Assembly: GCA_964559455.1 (NCBI GenBank)
Contig: CAZLHO010000106.1
Location: 1 to 5,230, forward strand
Reading direction: 5' to 3'
Length of the DNA: 5,230 nucleotides
From: CAZLHO01 sp964559455
GTDB taxonomy: Bacteria; Krumholzibacteriota; Krumholzibacteriia; LZORAL124-64-63
The notes beneath the pieces were generated by a model. It was not told where the DNA came from. It saw nothing but the letters and a program-made list of their open reading frames with translations, and searched no databases. The position numbers were made by a program, and so were the translations under genes. Of this stretch, positions 1 to 5,230 are shown in pieces (the first letter of the stretch is position 1; every line of letters begins with the position of its first letter).

Positions 1-10
1 CCGGAGCGAA

Positions 11-80
11 AAGGCGGGGACGCCCAGGAGGGGCGGCCACGCCGTCCCCGCAGGACCGGGGTGCGGGCAACCCCCGCCTT
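11..80. repeat. GC-rich overlapping inverted repeats upstream of the promoter
   Basis: This stretch before the first promoter contains no coding region I can support. It holds three inverted repeats. GCGGGGACG at 14-22 pairs with CGTCCCCGC at 43-51 (9 bp, 20-base loop). AAGGCGGGG at 11-19 pairs with CCCCGCCTT at 72-80 (9 bp). GCGGG at 63-67 pairs with CCCGC at 73-77 (5-base loop). The first two share their left arm, and the last two share their right arm, so they exclude each other. No T-tract follows, so a simple intrinsic terminator is not supported. The repeats could be part of an upstream gene's 3' region, or chance pairing in very GC-rich DNA. Confidence 0.3.
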
Positions 81-107
81 GACAGCCCACGCCCCTTGGG
101 TGATACT
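79..107 (+). promoter_or_regulatory. Sigma-70-type promoter of the lipoprotein-ROK operon
   Basis: A perfect -35 hexamer TTGACA (79-84) is followed, after a 17-base spacer, by GATACT (102-107), which matches four of the six bases of the -10 consensus TATAAT. The surrounding 100-128 stretch is unusually AT-rich for this window, as expected for a melting region. Transcription should start around 113-116, giving a leader of about 75-80 bases before the GTG start at 192. It is the only convincing promoter seen ahead of the two plus-strand genes and probably drives both. Confidence 0.7.
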
Positions 108-128
108 TTGATCGGTCGCCGTACAAAG
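106..128. promoter_or_regulatory. Candidate repressor operator (23-base imperfect palindrome)
   Basis: Outer arms CTTTG (106-110) and CAAAG (124-128) and inner arms CGG (113-115) and CCG (119-121) are arranged symmetrically around base 117. Eight of eleven base pairs are symmetric. The site overlaps the last two bases of the -10 hexamer and the expected transcription start, where a bound dimer would block RNA polymerase. ROK repressors bind palindromes of about this length as dimers, and a ROK regulator is encoded by the second gene of the same operon, so autoregulation is a reasonable inference. No second copy was found in the window to confirm it. Confidence 0.5.
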
Positions 129-178
129 ACCCGACCCCAGCCCGATTCCTGACGCCGGCCCCGCGCCGCGGCGTCTCC

Positions 179-185
179 GAGGAGG
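179..185 (+). promoter_or_regulatory. Strong Shine-Dalgarno for the lipoprotein gene
   Basis: GAGGAGG lies 6 bases before the GTG at 192, close to ideal spacing. It supports this non-ATG start, and the encoded signal peptide begins exactly here. Confidence 0.8.
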
Positions 186-191
186 CCCCCC

Positions 192-1583
192 GTGAACCCG
201 ACCCGAGCCCTTCGTATCGTCCCGGCGGCGATCCTCCTGCTCGCCCTGGCCGCGGGATGCAGCGATCGGGATCCCACCGAGCTGGACGTCGCCCGCGCCC
301 CGATCGACCCCGTGGTCTTCGACGACGACTACAGCGCCGACGTCTACTTCCAGGCCTTCCTGGACACCCACGTGGCGGCGGTGAGCAGGGACTCGGTCTA
401 TGCGGTCGGCGGCGACGCGGTCGACGGCGCGCGCTCCCTGAAGGTCACCGTGCCCCCCGACGCGTCGTCGCTGGGCACCTATTCGGGCGGGGTCCTGACG
501 GCGGCCGGCGGCCGCGACCTGGCCGACTTCAACGCGCTGACCTTCTGGGCCCGCTGCAGCCGGGACATCCTGCTGGACGTCGCCGGCTTCGGCAACGACA
601 ACACCGGCACGTCGCGCTACGAGGCCGGCCGCGCCAACATCCCGCTGGGCTACGACTGGACCTGGGTCGTCATCCCCATCCCGCGGCCGTCCCGTCTGAT
701 CTCGGAACGGGGACTCTTCACCTTCGCCGAGGGCACGGAATCGCCCGACCGCCTGGGCTACGACATCTGGTTCGACGAGATCCGGTTCGCCAAGGTCGAC
801 GGCGTCACCGACCCGCGTCCCTTCCTGCCCTCGAGCAACAAGCAGTACTTCATCGGCTCGACCGCGAGCCTGGACGGCACCTTCACCGTCTTCCGGATCG
901 ACGGCGCCTTCGCGCCCGTCAACCACATGCCCGGCTACTTCGACTTCACCTCCACCGACCCCTCGGTGGCGGCCGTGCAGAACGGCGCGGTGCGGATCGT
1001 CGGCCAGGGCAGCGCGGTCGTCACCGCCTCCCTGGACGGCGTCGCCGCCTCCGGCTCCGTGAGCCTGACCGGCTTCCCGCCCCCGACCGAGGCCGCCGTT
1101 CCCCCCACGCTGCCCGCAGCGGACGTGATCTCGATGTTCAGCGACGTCTACGCGGACCGTCCCGTCGACAGCTGGAACCCCCGCTGGGGCGGGTCGACGA
1201 CCGACGACGCCGACTACGTGGTCGCCGGCGACAACACCAAGATGTACTCCTCGCTGAACTACGTGGGCATCGACTTCGCGACGCGGACCGTCGACGTCAC
1301 CGGCATGGACTTCCTCCACCTGGACGTCTTCGCGCCCGCCGGCACCAACTTCCGGGTCAAGCTCGTCGTCTTCAGCGGCGACGGCGGGGATCTGGTGGAC
1401 CAGCGGGAGCTGACCTTCGACGCGGCCTCGACGCCCGCCTTCGCCGCCGGCGCCTGGTCGCCCCTGGACATCCCGCTGGCGGATTTCGGCTTCGCCGTCC
1501 CCCTGGATCACGTCGGCCAGATCGTGGTCAGCACCGACGACGCCAGGCTGGTGCTGCTGGACAACATCTACTGGCACCGCTAG
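192..1583 (+). CDS. Secreted lipoprotein with two carbohydrate-binding-like jelly-roll domains and an Ig-like domain
   Basis: A 463-residue envelope lipoprotein, probably a glycan-binding protein with no enzyme domain of its own. Residues 1-23 form a lipoprotein signal peptide: basic start, hydrophobic stretch, then LAAGC with the lipidated cysteine at 23. Residues ~40-203 form a first beta-rich domain resembling galactose-binding-like/CBM modules, with the motifs LTFWAR and IWFDEIRF. Residues ~210-295 resemble a bacterial Ig-like (Big2-type) domain, with STDPSVAAV and GSAVVTASLDG. A proline-rich linker (~295-310) leads to a second jelly-roll domain at 311-463, with DVISMFSDVYAD near its start, WNPRWGG, a central LNYVGIDF, and a C-terminal LLDNIYWHR. 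This last domain resembles modules attached to GH16 beta-glucanases and to surface glycan-binding lipoproteins. The start is GTG with a strong ribosome site. The gene is followed after 43 bases by the ROK regulator, probably in one transcript. The domain calls are from recalled motif similarity; the ligand is unknown. Confidence 0.85.
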   Translation: MNPTRALRIVPAAILLLALAAGCSDRDPTELDVARAPIDPVVFDDDYSADVYFQAFLDTHVAAVSRDSVYAVGGDAVDGARSLKVTVPPDASSLGTYSGGVLTAAGGRDLADFNALTFWARCSRDILLDVAGFGNDNTGTSRYEAGRANIPLGYDWTWVVIPIPRPSRLISERGLFTFAEGTESPDRLGYDIWFDEIRFAKVDGVTDPRPFLPSSNKQYFIGSTASLDGTFTVFRIDGAFAPVNHMPGYFDFTSTDPSVAAVQNGAVRIVGQGSAVVTASLDGVAASGSVSLTGFPPPTEAAVPPTLPAADVISMFSDVYADRPVDSWNPRWGGSTTDDADYVVAGDNTKMYSSLNYVGIDFATRTVDVTGMDFLHLDVFAPAGTNFRVKLVVFSGDGGDLVDQRELTFDAASTPAFAAGAWSPLDIPLADFGFAVPLDHVGQIVVSTDDARLVLLDNIYWHR

Positions 1584-1611
1584 TTTTCGGGGATCACCGA
1601 ACCGGAAACGC

Positions 1612-1622
1612 GGAGAACAGGA
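1612..1622 (+). promoter_or_regulatory. Ribosome binding region of the ROK gene
   Basis: The 43-base gap between the two plus-strand genes contains GGAG (1612-1615), 11 bases before the ATG at 1627, and AGGA (1619-1622), only 4 bases before it. Neither spacing is ideal, so initiation is probably weaker than for the lipoprotein. No promoter and no convincing terminator is seen in the gap (only a 5-bp TTCGG/CCGAA stem at 1586-1601), which supports co-transcription. Confidence 0.45.
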
Positions 1623-1626
1623 CCGG

Positions 1627-2898
1627 ATGCAGAACGACAATCTCTATTGGAAAGGCCTGAGGCGGACCGATCCCGCCCGCCCGCGCCCCCTGGCAGACGC
1701 GGTCCTGCGCCTGATCTGGCAGCAGCGCCGGATCTCCCGGGCCGACATCGCCCGGCTGGCCAACCTGTCCCGCTCCACCGTCTCGGAGATCGTCAGCGAG
1801 ATCCTGCCGCTGGGCGTCGTCGCCGAGGTCGGCGAGGGCCCGTCCCAGGGCGGCCGCCGGCCGATCGTGCTGGAGTTCCAGGACGACGCCTGCGTCCTGC
1901 TGGGCGTCGAGATGAGCGCCACCCACGTGGTCGTGGTGCTCACCGACCTGCGCGGCAAGGTGCTGACCAAGGAATCCCGCCGCCACCCGGTCCGCACGGA
2001 TCCCACGGGAACACGAGCCCTGATCCAGGAGCTCTGCGAAGCCTGCCTGGCCGCCCCCGAGGGCCGGGATCGGCCCCTGGTCGGGATCGGCGTCGCCGTC
2101 TCCAGCCCCGTGGATCCCTCCCATCCCGACCGGCTCTCGAAGGTGGTGCTGCCCGCCTGGGAGGGGCGGCTCGGCCTCGACAACCTCGCAAAGCGCCTCG
2201 GCGCGCCGCTGATGGTCGACAACGACGCCAACCTGGGCGCGCTGGCCGAGCACTGGTGGGGCGTGGGCCGCGACGTCGACGACCTCGCCTACATCAAGGT
2301 GGCCACGGGCATCGGCTCCGGACACGTGATCAACGGCGAGATCTACCGGGGCGCCACCGGCGTCGCCGGCGAGATCGGCCACATCTCCGTCGACCCCCAG
2401 GGCAAGCGCTGCATCTGCGGGCTGAGGGGCTGCCTCGTCACGATGGTCGGCGGGCAGGCGCTGGTCGAGCGCGCCGCCGAACTGGCCGCCGACTTCCCGG
2501 ACAGCACGCTGGCGGGCAGGCAGATCTCGACCCGCGACATCGAGGACGCCGCCCTGGCCGGCGACCCCCTCGCCCTGCGGGTCGCCGAAGAGGCGGCCGA
2601 GCACCTGGGCCGGGCCGTGGCCGGCATGATGAACCTGCTGAACCCCTCGCTGGTGATCGTGGCCGGCGACCTCGCCCGGATCGGCGACCTGGTCCTGGAC
2701 CCCCTGCGCGAGACCGTCAAGCTGCGCACCCTGGTCAGCTCGGTGGCCGCGGCCGAGATCAAGGCCAGCGAACTCGGCCCCCTGTCGGTCGCCCTCGGCG
2801 CCGCCACCATGATCCTGAAGGCCGCGCTCGAGGACTCCCGCCTCTTCTCGCCCGTGGCCGCCGCCGCCGGCACCGCCCCCGACGACCACGTCGGCTGA
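1627..2898 (+). CDS. ROK-family transcriptional regulator (Mlc/NagC/XylR-like)
   Basis: A 423-residue cytoplasmic sugar-responsive regulator, close to the usual ROK regulator length. Residues ~22-84 form a winged helix-turn-helix, with ISRADIARLANLSRSTVSEIV as the helix-turn-helix core and GRRP in the wing. The ROK sugar-kinase fold follows from ~90. The sugar-site residues are kept: NDAN at 199-202 (catalytic-type Asp200), Glu249 and His252 in GEIGH. The ROK zinc site is complete: His252, Cys262, Cys264 and Cys269, with the same spacing as in E. coli Mlc. The phosphate-1 motif expected as DxGxT reads EMSAT (95-99), so Asp is Glu and the glycine is Ser. That fits a sensor rather than an active kinase. 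After the last cysteine, the usual CLE reads CLV. The likely role is repression of the locus, relieved or enhanced by a sugar ligand, with its own operon promoter as a probable target. The family call is firm; the effector and true regulon are unknown. Confidence 0.95.
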   Translation: MQNDNLYWKGLRRTDPARPRPLADAVLRLIWQQRRISRADIARLANLSRSTVSEIVSEILPLGVVAEVGEGPSQGGRRPIVLEFQDDACVLLGVEMSATHVVVVLTDLRGKVLTKESRRHPVRTDPTGTRALIQELCEACLAAPEGRDRPLVGIGVAVSSPVDPSHPDRLSKVVLPAWEGRLGLDNLAKRLGAPLMVDNDANLGALAEHWWGVGRDVDDLAYIKVATGIGSGHVINGEIYRGATGVAGEIGHISVDPQGKRCICGLRGCLVTMVGGQALVERAAELAADFPDSTLAGRQISTRDIEDAALAGDPLALRVAEEAAEHLGRAVAGMMNLLNPSLVIVAGDLARIGDLVLDPLRETVKLRTLVSSVAAAEIKASELGPLSVALGAATMILKAALEDSRLFSPVAAAAGTAPDDHVG

Positions 2899-2948
2899 GA
2901 GAGCCGCCGATCCTCCCCCCGTTCTCCAGGCAGGTTCCCGGCAAACGA

Positions 2949-2977
2949 AACGGCCCGGTCGCGACGACCGGGCCGTT
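2949..2977. terminator. Bidirectional intrinsic terminator between convergent genes
   Basis: A perfect 13-bp stem, AACGGCCCGGTCG (2949-2961) with CGACCGGGCCGTT (2965-2977), closes a 3-base loop. It lies 50 bases after the ROK stop and 52 bases beyond the stop of the minus-strand gene. On the plus strand it is followed by TTCCTTCGTCT. On the minus strand it is followed by the better T-rich run TTTCGTTTG. Position, symmetry and GC content all fit a shared terminator for the converging transcripts. The U-tracts are modest, so efficiency may be incomplete on the plus strand. Confidence 0.8.
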
Positions 2978-3001
2978 CCTTCGTCTGAGCGGTCCGGGCT
3001 A

Positions 3002-3031
3002 AGCCCGGGGCGTTCATGAACGATCCGGGCT
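3002..3031. repeat. 30-base near-perfect palindrome with an extra flanking half-copy
   Basis: The left half (3002-3016) and right half (3017-3031) are complementary at 13 of 15 positions. The outer arms are AGCCCGG and CCGGGCT, and the core CGTTCATGAACG (3011-3022) is a perfect 12-base palindrome. A further CCGGGCT at 2994-3000 makes TCCGGGCTA a 9-base direct repeat (2993-3001 and 3024-3032) and allows an alternative pairing with 3002-3008. The right end overlaps the stop codon of the minus-strand gene (3030-3032). It may be a second 3' hairpin protecting the minus-strand mRNA, a REP-like extragenic element, or a protein site. No poly-T run follows on either strand. Confidence 0.6.
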
Positions 3032-5230
3032 AGATCGCCAGGTGGAGGTAGGTCCTGAACTCCCACTCCCGCCCCTCGGGCATCCCGTCCGGATAGAGTT
3101 CGCCCTCGAGCAGGTCGGCCGCGCCGTCGGGCCGGTACCGCGGCGAGTAGCGGTCCAGGGTGCGGTAGGTGGCGCGGATCCCGATGCGGGTCTGCGGATC
3201 GCCGAACCACTTGGGCCGACCCAGGGTGTAGGAGAGGTCCGCCATCGCCTGCAGGGGGAAGGTCAGGTTGTGATCCCGATGGTAGTCGTAGGGACCGTAG
3301 TCGTTGAGCTTCAGGTGGCCGGCCAGGGCCACCGCGGGCCAGACGATGCGGCTGTCCACGCCGAAGCGCTTCACCAGCCGGTCGTTGTCGCCGTTGGGCT
3401 CGGCGGGGCCGAAGTAGATGTGGCTGATCATCCGCGCGCCGCCCAGCCGGTTGACGACGCGGGAGTTCACTTCCCAGAGATCCCGGGCCGGCGTGCCGCC
3501 GCCGAAGGCGTAGACGGCGCCGGTGTCGGCGATGAACAGACGGGCGTCGGCCGTCGTGTGGTGGCGCTTCACGACGAAGCTCAGGCTGGCGGCCAGGTCG
3601 GCGTCCTCGCGGAGGTCGCTGTCCCAGGCCCAGAACCAGGTGGCGGGCGTGGGGTCGTAGGTGATCATCAGCTCGCCGGCGGTGGTCTCGCGGTTCCAGA
3701 TCACGGCGAAGGGGTCGTCGAGCCAGTTGCGCGGCCGGCCGGCGGTGTACGCCAGGTCGTCCGCGTGGGGCATGGGGCCCACGATGGGCTTCTGCCACAG
3801 GAAATTGGGGCCGATCTGCCAGTCGCCCAGGCCCACCGCCAGACCCGTCAGGGCGTTCACCTGGTTGCCCTGGCCGCTGTCCTTCAGGTTCCAGCCGGTG
3901 TAGGTGGGGATGGCGGTCGGACCGCCCTCGGCCACCAGGCCCATGTAGGCCCCCTGGCCGTACCAGTTCCAGCGTCCCTTCTGATAGGTCATCTTGGCCC
4001 GGAAGCCGAAGGTGTCCTCGTCCTTGACGGTGTCGGTGCGCACGTCGTCCGGCGCCACGGGGCCGCCGGCGTCCAGGACGTCGTCGGCCACCAGCTGGAA
4101 GCTCTCGCCCACCCGCGGCTGCCCCGCCCAGAGAACGCCGCCCTCGACGCCGAAGGGGCCGAGACGGGTCTGCATCTGCAGCGACGCCTTGCGGGTCTTG
4201 CGCGTCGGGATGGCCACCGAGCTCGTCAGGTCGGTCTGCTGCGTGAAGTCCTCCTGGAAGACGCCCGTCCAGGCCGCGCCCAGCGCGCTGCGCTGGTACT
4301 TGACGAAGACCGCCGGGTTGGCGCCCCACCACAGCTGGGGACCGAAGGCCACCTTCAGTCCGCGCAGGTCCTTCTTGCCGGCGATCTCCAGGCCGACCGG
4401 CGCCTCGCCGTTGTAGATGTCCACGTTCTCGCCGTAGAAAGCGTCGCGGTAGAGGCCGAAGAAGTCGCCCTCGTACTGCCAGTGCAGGTGGCCGGTGCGG
4501 TAGAAGGCGTCCAGGGCGAACCAGCGGTCGTCCCAGGTCACGGTGCCCTGGTAGACCTTCACCCGCTCGTTCGACCAGAGATCGACGCGCTCGCCGTCGA
4601 AGCCCCGGACCGCCGTCGTGCGGCCGCGGTTCTCGTAGAAGATCTCGTCGATGGGGTTGTCCGCCACCCGACCGAGCACGTTGAGCGAGAGCCTGCCGAT
4701 GACGGCGTCGCTGGGCTTGGCCTCGATGTCGGCGAAGAAGGACTGGCCGTGGCCGAAGCCGCGGTAGGCGGGATAGCCCTCCTGCGGCGCCTCGTTCGAC
4801 GGCGTGGTGATGTTCCGGCCGCCGGTGCTGTAGGTCTCGAACTCCATGCGCAGGCCCGAGACCCGCACCTTGGACAGCGCGCCCGTCTCGAGGGCCGCCG
4901 CGTCGGCGCGGGCCGCCAGGGCCGCCCCCATCGGCGTGATGGCGGCGAAGTGCGCGCGGATGGTTTCGAGGTCGACGCCCGGGGCGTAGGGATCCAGCCG
5001 GAAGGCGTCGCGCAGGGCGTAGTAGGCCGCGCGCGGATAGACGTCGTAGATGCCGCGCACGTCGGGGCGGCCCTTGGCGCAGATGCCCCACCACTCCTCG
5101 TTCATGTTGTTGTCGCCCTCGCTGTAGTCCACCGGATAGCCGGCGTTGGGCCACGAGGCGTTGGTGTCGTGGATGTCCAGGCGGCTCTCCTGCAGGTACT
5201 TCCACCAGCCGTCGCTCCACTGGAAGATCA
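3030..5230 (-). CDS. Partial: glycoside hydrolase (GH2-like TIM barrel end) fused to a large outer-membrane beta-barrel-like region
   Basis: The 3' part of a gene whose start lies beyond the right edge; 732 residues plus the TAG stop are visible. A GTG at 5132 could be read as a start, but the frame stays open for 32 more codons to the edge and encodes conserved-looking sequence (WSDGWWKYLQ, DIHDTNASW), so it is internal. Visible residues 1-~80, including WSDGWWK (4-10), NEEWWGI (43-49) and YPRAAYYALRDAF (63-75), resemble the C-terminal end of GH2/clan GH-A TIM barrels. The catalytic residues would lie upstream and are not seen. Residues ~85-118 look helical and Ala-rich, possibly a linker. 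Residues ~120-732 are a run of alternating amphipathic, aromatic-rich beta strands joined by short Gly/Asp/Pro turns, with no cysteine (the only visible one is C50) and ending in a beta strand (EWEFRTYLHLAI). That fits a large porin-like barrel, about twice the size of a classical autotransporter barrel. The last residue is Ile, not the usual aromatic. It converges on the ROK gene. The barrel call is fairly likely; the enzyme family is moderate. Confidence 0.75.
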   Translation of the reverse strand, partial: IFQWSDGWWKYLQESRLDIHDTNASWPNAGYPVDYSEGDNNMNEEWWGICAKGRPDVRGIYDVYPRAAYYALRDAFRLDPYAPGVDLETIRAHFAAITPMGAALAARADAAALETGALSKVRVSGLRMEFETYSTGGRNITTPSNEAPQEGYPAYRGFGHGQSFFADIEAKPSDAVIGRLSLNVLGRVADNPIDEIFYENRGRTTAVRGFDGERVDLWSNERVKVYQGTVTWDDRWFALDAFYRTGHLHWQYEGDFFGLYRDAFYGENVDIYNGEAPVGLEIAGKKDLRGLKVAFGPQLWWGANPAVFVKYQRSALGAAWTGVFQEDFTQQTDLTSSVAIPTRKTRKASLQMQTRLGPFGVEGGVLWAGQPRVGESFQLVADDVLDAGGPVAPDDVRTDTVKDEDTFGFRAKMTYQKGRWNWYGQGAYMGLVAEGGPTAIPTYTGWNLKDSGQGNQVNALTGLAVGLGDWQIGPNFLWQKPIVGPMPHADDLAYTAGRPRNWLDDPFAVIWNRETTAGELMITYDPTPATWFWAWDSDLREDADLAASLSFVVKRHHTTADARLFIADTGAVYAFGGGTPARDLWEVNSRVVNRLGGARMISHIYFGPAEPNGDNDRLVKRFGVDSRIVWPAVALAGHLKLNDYGPYDYHRDHNLTFPLQAMADLSYTLGRPKWFGDPQTRIGIRATYRTLDRYSPRYRPDGAADLLEGELYPDGMPEGREWEFRTYLHLAI

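Noticed and set aside
1586..1601. Small TTCGG/CCGAA hairpin just after the lipoprotein stop.
   Set aside because: Only 5 bp of stem and no T-tract after it. It is too weak to call a terminator and would not clearly separate the two plus-strand genes.
257..1660. A 467-codon plus-strand open frame inside the lipoprotein gene.
   Set aside because: It is arginine-rich shadow coding with no recognisable motif, while the other frame has a lipobox, domains and a strong ribosome site.
1647..3002. A 451-codon plus-strand open frame overlapping the ROK gene.
   Set aside because: Low-complexity Arg/Pro/Gly translation that runs through the terminator hairpin. The ROK frame has clear conserved motifs.
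3994..4416. A 140-codon plus-strand open frame opposite the barrel gene.
   Set aside because: Ser/Pro/Thr-rich antisense shadow with no ribosome site or domain that I recognise.
1594..5220. A 3.6-kb open frame on the minus strand spanning both the ROK gene's antisense and the barrel gene.
   Set aside because: Its translation is Arg/Gly/Pro/Ala-rich low-complexity sequence with no domain. It is the off-frame shadow of two well-supported genes, and stop codons are rare in such GC-rich DNA.
1..5230. CRISPR array, tRNA, rRNA, insertion sequence or attachment site.
   Set aside because: No regularly spaced repeats, cloverleaf pattern, conserved rRNA segment, transposase motif or terminal repeats were seen on either strand.

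Overview
The window is very GC-rich, with G or C at most third codon positions. It holds three genes in a convergent layout. Two are complete and on the plus strand: a secreted lipoprotein, then a ROK-family transcriptional regulator. The third is on the minus strand and runs off the right edge. A lipobox signal peptide and a large predicted outer-membrane beta-barrel region indicate a diderm (Gram-negative) bacterium. The domain content recalls polysaccharide-degrading members of the FCB group and related high-GC candidate phyla. No marker gene is present, so the taxonomy is a guess.

Layout. Bases 1-78 hold no gene I can support, only GC-rich inverted repeats. Bases 79-107 form a good sigma-70-type promoter (perfect TTGACA, 17-base spacer, GATACT). 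A 23-base imperfect palindrome at 106-128 overlaps the -10 edge and the expected transcription start, which is a classic repressor position. After a strong Shine-Dalgarno comes a 463-residue lipoprotein (192-1583) made of two jelly-roll, carbohydrate-binding-like domains flanking an Ig-like domain. After 43 bases comes the ROK regulator (1627-2898), probably co-transcribed. Between the convergent genes lie a 13-bp GC-rich hairpin that can terminate both strands (2949-2977) and a 30-base near-perfect palindrome touching the stop codon of the minus-strand gene.

The minus-strand gene (3030 to beyond 5230) is the most interesting. Its frame is open to the window edge, so the apparent GTG start at 5132 is internal. 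The first ~80 visible residues look like the C-terminal end of a glycoside hydrolase TIM barrel of the GH2/clan GH-A type. The remaining ~610 residues look like a large outer-membrane beta-barrel. That suggests an enzyme anchored at, or feeding, its own outer-membrane barrel.

Working model (inference): this is a small carbohydrate-utilisation locus. The lipoprotein binds a glycan at the envelope, the hydrolase-barrel fusion cleaves and perhaps imports it, and the ROK protein senses a sugar product and represses its own operon through the palindrome. The substrate cannot be read from the window; the lipoprotein's C-terminal domain resembles modules that accompany GH16 beta-glucanases.
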